A stretch of 64,000 bases of DNA, taken from positions 1-64,000 of the forward strand of contig NZ_JACJRF010000018.1 of assembly GCF_014697105.1 (NCBI RefSeq), read 5' to 3'. Source of the stretch: Anabaena subtropica FACHB-260 (GTDB lineage Bacteria; Cyanobacteriota; Cyanobacteriia; Cyanobacteriales; Nostocaceae). Each line of letters opens with the position of its first letter. The stretch's first letter is position 1. The notes under the pieces were generated by a model. That model made no database searches. It was not told the origin of the DNA and was given only the letters and a program-made list of their open reading frames with translations. Position numbers and translations under genes: made by a program. This document shows, piece by piece, positions 17,728 to 27,131 of this stretch.

Positions 17728-20460
17728 ATGGATCTAATTCTTTGTCACACAACAGCTGATTTTGATACCTTGGGCGCAGCCGTAGGGTTAACTTGCCTAC
17801 TACCCGGAAGTAAGATTGTGTTGACTGGTGGCGCACATCCACCTGTGCGCGATTTTTTGGCGCTGCATCGGGATGAGTATCCTTTGATTGAAAGACGTTC
17901 AGTAAATTCCGAAAAGATTCGTTCGCTGACAGTGGTGGATGCACAACAGCGCGATCGCTTGGGTAAACCGGCTGAATGGTTCGACTTACCTCAAGTTAAG
18001 ATAATTAAGGTTTACGACCATCACACCGGACAAGTATCAGATATCCCAGCTACCGAGTTTCATATTGCCCCAGTGGGTGCAACCACAACGCTAATTGTGG
18101 AGGAACTACAACAGCAGCAAATCACTCTCAATTCTGCTCAAGCAACTGTCATGGCTTTGGGTATTCATGTAGACACGGGTTCCCTGACTTATGACCAGTC
18201 CACACCACGGGATGCTTTGGCTTTAGCTTGGTTGATGGAACAAGGCGCTAGTTTATCGGTAATTTCTAGTTACCGTGACCCTGGCTTATCTCCCCAATTA
18301 CAGAAGCTATTAACGGAAGCATTGGAAAAATTAGAATATCTTTGTTTGCGTGGTTATACTATTGCTTGGGTGACATTAACAACAAATAGTTTTGTCCCTG
18401 GGTTATCAAGTTTAGCCTCCCAGCTAATAGAGTTAACAGAAATTGATGCTTTGTTGTTGGCGAATGAACACCCCTCAAATAAAGATGATTCCCGCTTCAC
18501 AGTAATTGGGCGATCGCAAATTCCGGGTCTGCATCTTAACCAATTATTTCAACCCTTTGGTGGTGGTGGTCATTCCCAAGCAGCATCACTCAATTTACGT
18601 GGCGTTGATACCCAAGATATTCTTCAACAACTCCTAAAAGGTATCAAAGCTGCTATTCCCCATCCCCCCACAGCCAGGGATTTGATGTCTTCCCCAGTCC
18701 GCACAATTCGCCCAGAAACCACAATTGCCGAGGCACAACGCATTTTATTACGCTACGGACACTCTGGTTTATCTGTAGTTGATCCCCAAGGGCAATTGGT
18801 AGGGATTATTTCCCGCCGTGATTTGGATATCGCCCTACACCACGGATTTAGTCATGCGCCTGTCAAAGGCTACATGACTACTGATTTAAAAACCATCACC
18901 TCAGACACGACATTGCCACAAATTGAGTCGTTGATGGTGACGTATGATATTGGTCGCTTGCCAGTGTTGGAAAATGGGCAGTTAGTGGGTATCGTCACTC
19001 GGACTGATGTCTTGCGGGAATTGCATCAAAATAGTGCTGAATTCCCAGATATCAGACCTGATTTTAAAACCTCACTCAGCACTCAAAACTCAAAACTCAG
19101 TACTGAATTGAATAGGCATAGTCCGCCGCAGACATCGCGCCTTACTCCCCAACTCTGGCAATTACTCACCACCGCTTCCCAAGCCGCCGAGAAACGGGGT
19201 TGGCATCTCTATTTGGTGGGTGGTGCGGTGCGAGATTTGCTGTTAGCTGAAGCCACAGCAGGCACTCTCATGATTACAGATATAGATTTAGTAGTTGATG
19301 GTTTCCACAAATCAGCAGATGTGGGCGCAGGTGTGGAACTAGCAAAAGCACTCCAAGAAATGTACCCAGCCGCCCGTTTAGAAATCCACGGCGCTTTTCA
19401 AACGGCTGCTTTGTTATGGCATAAAGACCCCGACTTAGATTCCTTGTGGGTGGATATCGCCACCGCCAGAACAGAATTTTATCCTTACCCAGCCGCCAAT
19501 CCCGAAGTTGAAGCCAGTTCCATTCGCCAAGACTTATATCGCCGTGACTTTACCATCAACGCCCTCGCCCTGCGCCTCACCCCTCCCCGTGCTGGTGAAT
19601 TACTCGATTTCTTCGGCGGTTTATTAGATTTAAAAGCCAAGCAAATCCGAGTGCTGCACGCCAATAGCTTTATCGAAGATCCCACCCGCATTTATCGTGG
19701 TGTACGCTTTGCAGTGCGGTTGGGATTTGCCATTGAACCGCGCACCGAAGAATATATCCGCTATGCCATCAACAGTGGCGTTTACGATCGCACTGCCCAA
19801 ACTAACACCAAAACCCCAGCCCTACAAACTCGACTCAAAACTGAACTCAAACACATTTTAGAAGCACCCTACTGGCGATCGGCTTTGCAGTTACTCGACG
19901 ATTTAGGGGCGTTGCAGTGCATCCACCCTACCCTGAAACTAGATAGTGAACTCACACGACAACTGCGTTTACTAGAACGTTGTTTGCGGCGATTTGATCC
20001 GCAACAAAATTTAATTCATTGGCAAATGCGCTTAGAAGCAATTATTGCCCACCTCGCACCAACCCATCGGGGTAAAGTCGCCAAAAACCTGCAATTACAA
20101 GAAGATAGCATTAAGCATTTGCAAAACTTAGCTACAGCTAAAACTGAGATTATAGGGTCTTTACTTAAATATCAACACCACAGCCAAGTAGTTAAACTAC
20201 TACGCAATTATGACTTAGAAATATTAATTTTAATTGCCTTACAAAGTCAGCAAAAAATTAGGCGACAGATATGGAATTACTTGACAGTTTTGACTAACAT
20301 TCAGCCAATTCTCAACGGCAATGACCTCAAAAAGTTAGGATACAAGCCAAGTCCGCAGTATAAACAAATGCTAGATGATTTACTCGCGGGTACTTTGGAT
20401 GGAGATATTACCAATCAAAGAGAAGCAGAAGAGTTTTTAGCCAAACAATATCCTAAATAA
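17728..20460 (+). CDS. DHH-CBS-tRNA nucleotidyltransferase fusion (CCA- or A-adding enzyme)
   Basis: A 910-residue multidomain protein. An N-terminal DHH/DHHA1 phosphoesterase-like part ([28 protein letters not shown]) covers about 1-310. Two CBS domains (about 315-440) may bind adenine nucleotides. A class II nucleotidyltransferase head ([19 protein letters not shown]) and an RNA-binding tail complete it. This architecture is known for bacterial tRNA 3'-end A- or CCA-adding enzymes. The linker at 19068-19110 is made of ACTCAAA/ACTCAGT heptads, apparently STRR DNA turned coding. The ATG at 17728 is chosen over a TTG three codons earlier. Confidence 0.9.
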   Translation: MDLILCHTTADFDTLGAAVGLTCLLPGSKIVLTGGAHPPVRDFLALHRDEYPLIERRSVNSEKIRSLTVVDAQQRDRLGKPAEWFDLPQVKIIKVYDHHTGQVSDIPATEFHIAPVGATTTLIVEELQQQQITLNSAQATVMALGIHVDTGSLTYDQSTPRDALALAWLMEQGASLSVISSYRDPGLSPQLQKLLTEALEKLEYLCLRGYTIAWVTLTTNSFVPGLSSLASQLIELTEIDALLLANEHPSNKDDSRFTVIGRSQIPGLHLNQLFQPFGGGGHSQAASLNLRGVDTQDILQQLLKGIKAAIPHPPTARDLMSSPVRTIRPETTIAEAQRILLRYGHSGLSVVDPQGQLVGIISRRDLDIALHHGFSHAPVKGYMTTDLKTITSDTTLPQIESLMVTYDIGRLPVLENGQLVGIVTRTDVLRELHQNSAEFPDIRPDFKTSLSTQNSKLSTELNRHSPPQTSRLTPQLWQLLTTASQAAEKRGWHLYLVGGAVRDLLLAEATAGTLMITDIDLVVDGFHKSADVGAGVELAKALQEMYPAARLEIHGAFQTAALLWHKDPDLDSLWVDIATARTEFYPYPAANPEVEASSIRQDLYRRDFTINALALRLTPPRAGELLDFFGGLLDLKAKQIRVLHANSFIEDPTRIYRGVRFAVRLGFAIEPRTEEYIRYAINSGVYDRTAQTNTKTPALQTRLKTELKHILEAPYWRSALQLLDDLGALQCIHPTLKLDSELTRQLRLLERCLRRFDPQQNLIHWQMRLEAIIAHLAPTHRGKVAKNLQLQEDSIKHLQNLATAKTEIIGSLLKYQHHSQVVKLLRNYDLEILILIALQSQQKIRRQIWNYLTVLTNIQPILNGNDLKKLGYKPSPQYKQMLDDLLAGTLDGDITNQREAEEFLAKQYPK

Positions 20461-20878
20461 TTAAAAGGGCAACTAATTTATGATATGCCAAATTTGCTGT
20501 GTATTAAGCAAATATACTTAAGTTATCAGGAGCAGTTCGATTAATCAATGTTTATCAACCACAGAAGCACAAAGAGAATTTGTTAACGTTGCGAAATTCT
20601 TTTGTGTTACACTCTAGTTTATATTCAAACCTCTATCGAGATAGCTGCAATGAAGTAGTAACGAAGTAATGTTGCGTCTCGGCAACAAATGTCAAACCCA
20701 AATCAGCAAAACATATTTGACAGGTTACTTCCCCATAGTCATGAGCTAAAAATTTTCATTACTCAATATCTACATTTGGCTGCTTGATAAGTTGTTGCGG
20801 CTAGTTTTTTGTTTGCCTGATCTACCCGTATTTTTTGGCAGAGACAGGTGGATTTTTGTCAATAGAGGTTTGATAAGA
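20461..20878. other. Leader region of the ABC-F gene
   Basis: About 420 bp without a long ORF. A 12-codon ORF (20548-20586) overlaps the left arm of a 7-bp hairpin (20575-20581/20594-20600) followed by a T-rich run. This resembles a leader-peptide attenuator, but the sequence also resembles a common cyanobacterial dispersed repeat. The open frame of the ABC-F gene extends upstream to 20792 without convincing protein similarity. Confidence 0.4.
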
Positions 20879-22489
20879 ATGCAGAAAAAATCAATATTAG
20901 TAGCTGAGAATCTAACTTATGAACTCAGCTTAGAGAAAACTTTGTTCCAAGGGATTAATGTAAGTGTTGAAGAAAGTCACAGGATTGCTTTAGTTGCTAG
21001 CAATGGTGTCGGTAAATCAACTTTGCTGAAAATACTGGCAGGTCAACTCCATCCAGATGCAGGTTCAGTATCACAGCATAGTTCTATCTACTATTTGCCT
21101 CAAATTAGTACTATTAGGGAAGAACTTAATACAGATACAGTATTGAATTTCTTAAGTTCTATATCTGATGAATGGTGGCAAATTCATGAGATTTTACAAA
21201 CAAAATTCCATACAGAGATTGACTTATATCTACCAGTCAATAATTTAAGCGGTGGCGAACTGACAAAACTATTTTTGGCTATTGGTTTAGCTCAAGAACC
21301 AGATTTGCTGTTACTTGATGAACCAACTAATCACATGGATTTACAAGCATTAGAGAGCTTGAGGGAATTTCTAGTAAATTTCTCAGGTGCATTTGTGATT
21401 GTTTCTCATAAGCCATTTTTTCTAGACCAGGTGACAGATATTACCTGGGAACTAACACCTAATGGGTTGAAGGTGTACGGAGGTAATTTTTCCTACTATC
21501 GGCAACAGAAGGGGATAGAATTAGAAGCAGCATTGCGATCGCACGAAGTCGCTAGAAAGGAACTTAACCGCGTCCAAACTACAGCGATGCAAGAACAGCA
21601 ACGCGCAGCACAAGCGCACCGCAACGGTAGAACCAAGTTTCTTGATGGTAGTATCGACAGAATCTCAGCCGGACTGATTAAAACTAAAGCCGAAGCATCA
21701 GCCGGAACAGCTAAAAAGAAACATGAGGTGGCTGTAGCTAAGGCTAGTCAAAAAGTTGCAGATACTAAGGTAAAAACTCACAAGGTGACGAGTATCCAAC
21801 TAGAACAGAAAAGTCACAAGCGCAGGAATTTGATTAATATTCAGGGTGCAAATCTTTGGGTGTCAGAACGCCTACTGATTGAGAATATACAGTTAAATAT
21901 ACTCACTGGCGATCGCATCTCTATTATCGGTGCAAATGGTTCCGGTAAATCCAGTCTAGTCAAGGCAATTCTAGGAACAGACAAACAAACAACCGTTTTC
22001 CAGTCTGGTGAAGTTTCACTTGCATCTGGAATCAAAAGTGTATATCTTGACCAAAGCTATGAATTAGTCAATCGCCAGCAGACGATTCTGGAAAATATGC
22101 AGGCTGCTAACCCTAGTCTCAACTATCAGCAGCTACGTCAACAACTGGGACACTTTTTATTTAAATACGATGATGTCCACAAATCAGCATCCATATTGAG
22201 TGGTGGTGAATTAGCAAGACTAGCGATCGCTATTATTAGCATCTCAGAAATTGACCTACTAATTCTTGATGAACCAACCAATAATTTAGATATTGAAACC
22301 GTTGAGCAGATGATCTCAGCTATCAATAAATATCAAGGCGCTCTTTGGGTTATTTCCCACGATATTGATTTTCTCAGTAGGATTAACATCACCCACAGTT
22401 TTCAACTAAAAAAACAAGCCTTAAAAATGACAAATCATCTACCTAGTACACCAGAGAAATATTATCAAGAATTACAAGGAAGTAATTAA
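20879..22489 (+). CDS. ABC-F family ATPase (ribosome-associated, possible antibiotic-resistance type)
   Basis: A 536-residue soluble protein with two ABC ATPase domains and no membrane segments. Domain 1 has Walker A ASNGVGKST, signature LSGGELTKL and Walker B LLLLDEPTNHMD. Domain 2 has GANGSGKSS, LSGGELARL and LLILDEPTNNLD. A charged helical linker (about 220-310) joins them. ABC-F proteins act on the ribosome E/P site, either as translation factors or by displacing antibiotics. The short linker-2 architecture suggests the Msr/Vga/Lsa group, but this cannot be settled by eye. The ATG at 20879 has AGAGG upstream. Confidence 0.85.
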   Translation: MQKKSILVAENLTYELSLEKTLFQGINVSVEESHRIALVASNGVGKSTLLKILAGQLHPDAGSVSQHSSIYYLPQISTIREELNTDTVLNFLSSISDEWWQIHEILQTKFHTEIDLYLPVNNLSGGELTKLFLAIGLAQEPDLLLLDEPTNHMDLQALESLREFLVNFSGAFVIVSHKPFFLDQVTDITWELTPNGLKVYGGNFSYYRQQKGIELEAALRSHEVARKELNRVQTTAMQEQQRAAQAHRNGRTKFLDGSIDRISAGLIKTKAEASAGTAKKKHEVAVAKASQKVADTKVKTHKVTSIQLEQKSHKRRNLINIQGANLWVSERLLIENIQLNILTGDRISIIGANGSGKSSLVKAILGTDKQTTVFQSGEVSLASGIKSVYLDQSYELVNRQQTILENMQAANPSLNYQQLRQQLGHFLFKYDDVHKSASILSGGELARLAIAIISISEIDLLILDEPTNNLDIETVEQMISAINKYQGALWVISHDIDFLSRINITHSFQLKKQALKMTNHLPSTPEKYYQELQGSN

Positions 22490-22750
22490 TCAAAAATATC
22501 CGTTAATTTCCTTCCCACGAAAGTATTCTGATTTTTTTTGATGCGGACTGTAATAAATTGTTAAGTTTCCCGCCGCATAGAAATCATTTCTATCTCGCCA
22601 CAGCCATTCTAAACATTGCAAAAGTAGAATTATTTGTCTTAGATGTAGTTCTGTTTCTAAGGGAGGCTCATCACTATATAAATCACCAGGCGGAAATATG
22701 ACATCTGGGGAGATGCTTTCTTGAACATCTAATTCTTGAGCAATAGTCAT
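22490..22750 (-). pseudogene. Truncated Uma2 (DUF820) endonuclease-like fragment
   Basis: An 86-residue ORF matching only the N-terminal part of the Uma2/DUF820 family: PPGDLYSDEPPLETELH, then LTIYYSPHQKKSEYFRG. Family members continue after FRG into the PD-(D/E)XK-like nuclease core for about another 120 residues. Here 8 unrelated residues and a stop follow, next to the stop of the converging ABC-F gene. The catalytic core is absent, so this is probably a gene remnant. Its 3' part may have been lost when the ABC-F segment arrived. Confidence 0.72.
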
Positions 22751-22808
22751 AGAATCAATACGGCATCAATAGTTATGGGTTTATTTTAGCCACACTCGAG
22801 CAATGACT

Positions 22809-22836
22809 GACCGTCGGTCGGAGACCATCGCCTATG
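22809..22836. repeat. Small palindromic repeat element (copy 1)
   Basis: GACCG-T-CGGTC (22809-22819) is followed by GGAGACCATCGCC. A closely similar segment occurs at 52139-52171, pointing to a dispersed palindromic repeat family. Confidence 0.45.
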
Positions 22837-22982
22837 TCTAGGCTCAACTACAAATTGATGGACTCAGGCAACCCGAAGCAATATTAAGCCATGAGTAACG
22901 CCAAATTTCTCACTCTCCAATAGAAGCCGCAAAGCATACAGGCAAGTTATAATTCTCTTGCGGACAGACGTAACAAAAATTT

Positions 22983-23309
22983 ATGAGTAACCCCTTAGTA
23001 CAAGCTTTTTTCGTCGGTAGAGCTGTAGCCGAAGTCATCAATGAACGTATAGAGGTCGCTTTTACCGATGCTTTGAGTGAAATCGGTAAATTTGATGCAG
23101 AGGCTAGAGAACAGCTACGCCAATTCACAGACGAAGTGATAGAACGCGCAAACCGCGCCTCTGCTGCTGCTGAAGCAGGTCAAACAACTACAGGTGTGGG
23201 AACAACTCCTGCTGAATCAGTAGATTTACAAGCCACAATTGACGAATTACGGGCAGAAATTGCCCTATTGCGCAACGAATTACAACGTTATCGCAGCAGT
23301 TCTGTATAA
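22983..23309 (+). CDS. Conserved cyanobacterial small protein (DUF6825-like)
   Basis: A 108-residue soluble protein. Residues 1-60 are a conserved helical part (NPLVQAFFVGRAVAEVINERIE). A short Thr/Ala linker follows, then a C-terminal coiled coil (LQATIDELRAEIALLRNELQRY). It resembles a family shared by cyanobacteria and plastids, probably thylakoid-associated. No catalytic motif is visible and the role is unknown. STRR repeats (GTTGTCA) follow its stop and precede the ABC1 kinase gene. Confidence 0.72.
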   Translation: MSNPLVQAFFVGRAVAEVINERIEVAFTDALSEIGKFDAEAREQLRQFTDEVIERANRASAAAEAGQTTTGVGTTPAESVDLQATIDELRAEIALLRNELQRYRSSSV

Positions 23310-23362
23310 ATTTAGTTAGTTGTCAGTTGTCAGTTGTCAGTGAATAACTTGTTAACTGGCGA

Positions 23363-25132
23363 ATGGCACTTTATGAAAACAGTTTAGGGATCAGAGTGTC
23401 TTTTCTTCCAGGTGATTCAGTAATAACCCGACGGTACGCGCAGGATATGGAAACCAGTTATTCAGATAAGGCTTACCGTTGGAATCGGGAAAACTACTCT
23501 AGCAAGCGGCGTTTTGTGGACATTTGGTCTTTTGTCTTGACCTTAATGTTCAAGCTTTGGCGATACAACAAATCTTGGAGTTATCCTGGCGGTGTCACAG
23601 AAACAAAACAGGCTGCACGGCGCAAAGCTCAAGCAGTCTGGATTCGTAATACTCTGCTGGATTTGGGACCAACCTTTATTAAAGTCGGGCAGTTGTTTTC
23701 TACCCGTGCAGATATATTCCCTGGTGAATATGTCGAAGAGTTGGCAAAGCTACAAGACAAAGTGCCGGCGTTTAGCTATGAACAAGTAGAAAAAACAATT
23801 GAGCAAGAATTGGGTAAAAAAATTCCCGAACTCTTTCACAGTTTTGAGCCTATTCCGCTAGCTGCTGCTAGCTTAGGTCAAGTACACAAAGCTGTGTTAC
23901 ATAGTGGAGAATCTGTTGTTGTTAAGGTGCAACGACCTGGATTAAAAAAATTATTTGAGATAGATTTACAAATTCTCAAAGGCATTGCCCGCTATTTTCA
24001 AAGTCATCCAAAATGGGGCCGGGGAAGGGATTGGATGGGGATTTACGAAGAGTGTTGTCGCATTCTTTGGGAAGAAATCGATTATCTTAACGAAGGTCGT
24101 AACGCTGATACATTTCGGCGGAATTTTCGCGGCTACGACTGGGTGAAAGTCCCCAAGGTTTATTGGCGTTATGCCTCGCCACGAGTGCTAACTTTGGAGT
24201 ATCTCCCTGGCATTAAAATTAGCCAATACGAAGCAATAGAAGCCGCAGGGTTAGACCGGAAAATACTTGCTCGTCAAGGCGCTCAAGCCTACCTCCTACA
24301 ATTGCTGAATAATGGATTTTTCCACGCCGACCCCCATCCAGGTAATATTGCTGTTAGTGCCGATGGTGCTTTAATTTTCTACGACTTCGGCATGATGGGG
24401 CAGATTAAATCGAATATCCGTGAAGGGCTAATGCAAACTCTGTTTGGTATTGCTCAGAAAGATGGCGATCGCGTAGTCCAGTCTCTCATAGATTTGGGAG
24501 CGATCGCACCCGTAGACGATATGGGTCCAGTGCGGCGTTCTGTGCAGTATATGCTCGACAATTTCATGGATAAGCCCTTTGAGAATCAATCTGTGGCGGC
24601 AATCAGTGATGATTTATACGAAATAGCTTATAATCAACCATTTAGATTTCCTGCAACTTTTACTTTTGTGATGCGGGCTTTTTCCACCCTAGAAGGGGTA
24701 GGCAAAGGCTTAGATCCAGAGTTTAACTTTATGGAAGTTGCCCAACCTTATGCAATGCAGCTCATGACCGACATGAATGGTTCAGACGGCAATAGCTTCC
24801 TCAATGAATTAAGCCGGCAAGCAGTCCAAGTTAGCACCACTGCTTTTGGATTACCACGGAGATTAGAAGATACTTTAGAAAAATTAGAGCGGGGAGATAT
24901 GCGCCTACGGGTGCGTTCTATAGAATCAGAACGCCTGCTACGGAGACAGGGTAATATTCAAATAGGCATAGGCTACGCGCTGATAATCAGTGGATTTACC
25001 CTTTCAGCCACTATTTTGTTAGTTAATCATTATGTATGGTTATCACTACTGGCTGGTTTAATTGCCGCAGCAGTCTCAGTAGCACTGATTCGACTGCTTC
25101 TCCGTCTAGACCGTTATGACCGTATGTATTAA
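23363..25132 (+). CDS. ABC1/UbiB family atypical kinase
   Basis: A 589-residue protein of the ABC1K/ADCK/UbiB family. Visible are the KxGQ motif (FIKVGQLFSTR), the Ala-rich loop (AAASLGQVHKA), the catalytic Lys (VVVKVQRPG), HADPHPGN and the DFG-like YDFGMMG. Two C-terminal membrane helices (about 530-580) anchor it. In cyanobacteria and plastids these kinases regulate prenylquinone and tocopherol metabolism at thylakoids or plastoglobules. The start is uncertain: the ATG at 23447 (561 residues, METSYSDKAYRW) matches typical family N-termini better. The PP2C gene follows after 18 bp. Confidence 0.88.
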   Translation: MALYENSLGIRVSFLPGDSVITRRYAQDMETSYSDKAYRWNRENYSSKRRFVDIWSFVLTLMFKLWRYNKSWSYPGGVTETKQAARRKAQAVWIRNTLLDLGPTFIKVGQLFSTRADIFPGEYVEELAKLQDKVPAFSYEQVEKTIEQELGKKIPELFHSFEPIPLAAASLGQVHKAVLHSGESVVVKVQRPGLKKLFEIDLQILKGIARYFQSHPKWGRGRDWMGIYEECCRILWEEIDYLNEGRNADTFRRNFRGYDWVKVPKVYWRYASPRVLTLEYLPGIKISQYEAIEAAGLDRKILARQGAQAYLLQLLNNGFFHADPHPGNIAVSADGALIFYDFGMMGQIKSNIREGLMQTLFGIAQKDGDRVVQSLIDLGAIAPVDDMGPVRRSVQYMLDNFMDKPFENQSVAAISDDLYEIAYNQPFRFPATFTFVMRAFSTLEGVGKGLDPEFNFMEVAQPYAMQLMTDMNGSDGNSFLNELSRQAVQVSTTAFGLPRRLEDTLEKLERGDMRLRVRSIESERLLRRQGNIQIGIGYALIISGFTLSATILLVNHYVWLSLLAGLIAAAVSVALIRLLLRLDRYDRMY

Positions 25133-25150
25133 TTGTTGCAGTAAAAATTT

Positions 25151-25873
25151 ATGAAACTGAACTTCACGGGTCTTAGTGATCCGGGTCTGATTCGTTCTAA
25201 TAATCAGGATGATTATTATATCGACCCTGATGGACGATTTTTTATCGTTGCTGATGGTATGGGTGGTCATGCAGGAGGTGAACAAGCAAGTCGCATCGCC
25301 ACAAGCGAAATTAAAGCCTATTTGACGTCTAATTGGGATTCTCCCAAGTCCTCGGCTGAATTGATAGAACAAGCCTTATGGGAGGCTAACGAAGCCATTC
25401 TCCATGATCAGCGAAATCATCCTGAACGAGCTGATATGGGGACGACAGTCGTAGTCGTCATTTTCCGTGGTGAAGAGCCTTGGTGCGCTCACATCGGTGA
25501 CTCCCGGCTGTATCGTTTGCGAGAGACACAATTAGAACAAGTCACAGAAGATCATACCTGGGTGGCTAGAGCTATCAAAATTGGCGACATCACCAGTGAA
25601 GAAGCACGAGTCCATCCATTTCGCCATGTATTATCCCGTTGTTTGGGTCGAGAAGACCTACACCAGGTTGATGTGCAACCATTAAACGTGAAAGTTGGAG
25701 ATCGCCTTTTGTTATGCAGTGATGGTTTAACAGAAGAACTGGCCGATCAAAACATCGCAGATAACTTGCAAGTTACTCATTTGTTAGAGAAATCTGCTCT
25801 TTCCTTAGTGGAAGCCGCCAAAGAACAAGGCGGACACGACAACATTACCGTTGTCATTGTCGCCCTTGAGTAA
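25151..25873 (+). CDS. PP2C-type Ser/Thr protein phosphatase (bacterial PphA/Stp1 group)
   Basis: A 240-residue single-domain PPM phosphatase. Metal-binding motifs are RSNNQDDYY, VADGMGGHAGGE, AHIGDSRLYR, CSDGLTEEL and GGHDNITVV, all with their Asp residues present. It removes phosphate from Ser/Thr and needs Mn or Mg. The start lies 18 bp after the ABC1 kinase gene on the same strand, so the pair is probably an operon. Whether the kinase is its substrate, or whether it opposes the four Ser/Thr kinases in this window, is inference. Confidence 0.93.
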   Translation: MKLNFTGLSDPGLIRSNNQDDYYIDPDGRFFIVADGMGGHAGGEQASRIATSEIKAYLTSNWDSPKSSAELIEQALWEANEAILHDQRNHPERADMGTTVVVVIFRGEEPWCAHIGDSRLYRLRETQLEQVTEDHTWVARAIKIGDITSEEARVHPFRHVLSRCLGREDLHQVDVQPLNVKVGDRLLLCSDGLTEELADQNIADNLQVTHLLEKSALSLVEAAKEQGGHDNITVVIVALE

Positions 25874-26100
25874 GAGACTGCCAAATAAAAAATAATTAAG
25901 CACTCTGTAATTAGTGGTGCAGGGAGCGGGAGAGAATGACTTTTGACGGTTGACTAATGACTATTGACTTTTTAGTAAATATACTCAGCAATTTGTTCAA
26001 CCTGAGCATTTTTCCTATTTACAACTTGATACAAATATTTTTAGTCAATCAATTTCCCAATTGGCTGTTTAGTTTAACTAAATTTTGTCGGTTGACATCT

Positions 26101-26129
26101 TGCACATAATAATGTAAGACGCATATAAT
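26101..26129 (+). promoter_or_regulatory. Candidate sigma-70-type promoter upstream of nblA
   Basis: TATAAT at 26124-26129 is a perfect -10 hexamer, with TGCACA as a weak -35 at 26101-26106 (17-nt spacer). TTGACA at 26092-26097 is too far upstream to pair with it. The resulting leader to nblA would be about 340 nt. Confidence 0.3.
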
Positions 26130-26414
26130 GCGATCTTATTACCCTTAATTTACTATCTAGCCCTTAACCTCTCCCGCCAAGAGAAGTTTTTTGGCTAAAA
26201 AAGTGAATTATGGTATTGAACCTACTGCAAGTTCACAAAATTAGTGAATTTACCCGAAATCGCCTTTGGCAGACTTGGGTTGTATATCAGTAGGCTCAGA
26301 TGCAAAACAACAAAGCAAAATTTTTACCTATTAAGGATATAGGCAATCTGTCAAATAATTGTTATCTTTCTTAATACGGATAAACAATATAAGGCAGGTA
26401 CTAACTAAAGTCCT

Positions 26415-26428
26415 ATTCCTATAGGAAT
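26415..26428. promoter_or_regulatory. 14-bp palindrome upstream of nblA
   Basis: ATTCCTATAGGAAT is self-complementary and lies 46 bp before the nblA start, within the expected 5' leader or promoter. It could be a regulator site controlling phycobilisome degradation on starvation. No binding protein can be named from sequence alone. Confidence 0.35.
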
Positions 26429-26474
26429 TCTGTAACCGACATCACTTTTACGCGTTGTCTTTTAGGAGTCTGTT

Positions 26475-26672
26475 ATGAACCAACCAATTCAACTGTCCTT
26501 GGAACAACAATTCAGCATTCGCTCATTCTCCACTCAAGTGCAGAACATGAGTCATGACCAAGCAAAAGATTTCTTGGTCAAACTATACGAGCAAATGGTT
26601 GTCCGCGAGGCTACTTATCAAGAGTTACTGAAGCATCAGTGGGGCTTAGATTCAGGTTCCACTCCGGCATAG
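26475..26672 (+). CDS. nblA: Phycobilisome degradation protein NblA
   Basis: A 65-residue protein with the NblA features: LSLEQQFSIRSFSTQV at the N-terminus, then SHDQAKDFLVKLYEQMVVRE and a terminal helix QELLKHQWGL. NblA binds phycobiliproteins and a Clp chaperone and delivers phycobilisomes for proteolysis under nitrogen or sulfur starvation. GGAG lies about 8 nt before the ATG. It is monocistronic, with about 460 bp of non-coding DNA downstream. The long upstream region suggests strong regulation, as is known for the family. Confidence 0.97.
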   Translation: MNQPIQLSLEQQFSIRSFSTQVQNMSHDQAKDFLVKLYEQMVVREATYQELLKHQWGLDSGSTPA

Positions 26673-27131
26673 AGTAACTATGTGTCGCAGTGGGCGACCT
26701 CCTTCTCTTGCTAAGTTCCTGGGAGGAAAAGAGCTGGGGATGCTGGGGCGTCAACTTTCGACCAAATTAACTGCACATAACTAAAAGTGAATGACTCAAA
26801 ACGAGACATGGCATCTACTTTAGCTGTAAAGCAATATTTACCTTTAACTTGTCTAGATTTTCGCCTACCAGGCTGATAGTGTTAGCAAATTTCGCCTATT
26901 GAATGACTCTTGACTAGGTTGCACTTGTGTACATTTAACTTTCAAATGCCATAAGTATAATGAACACTTTGCTTTACATTGAACCAGCAGCGCCTTCTCC
27001 ACTCGCACTGATGATTATTATATTTACTACCAATAATAGTTACAACTAGTTATATATATTATTTATAAAAGTTTACATATTTAGACGAGGTTGAATACTA
27101 CAGAGACTACACATAACCTCATCAATCTACT
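26673..27131. other. Intergenic region after nblA
   Basis: About 460 bp without a supported gene. A short stem (GTCGC/GCGAC near 26683-26697) just after the nblA stop could be part of its terminator. A 29-codon ORF at 26960 has no ribosome site and matches nothing I recognise. Confidence 0.45.

Larger units (their letters stand above)
25874..26474. other. Upstream region of nblA
   Basis: About 600 bp, AT-rich, with no ORF. It contains STRR-like TTGACTA units near 25950, a TATAAT hexamer at 26124-26129, an imperfect hairpin at about 26155-26205 and a perfect palindrome at 26415-26428. The palindrome and promoter are listed separately. I could not find a GTA-N8-TAC NtcA box by eye. Confidence 0.5.

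Noticed and set aside
26960-27049. 29-codon hydrophobic ORF after nblA
   Set aside because: Size recalls small photosystem or cytochrome b6f subunits, but the sequence does not match PetN, PetL, PetM or PsbX and no ribosome site is present.
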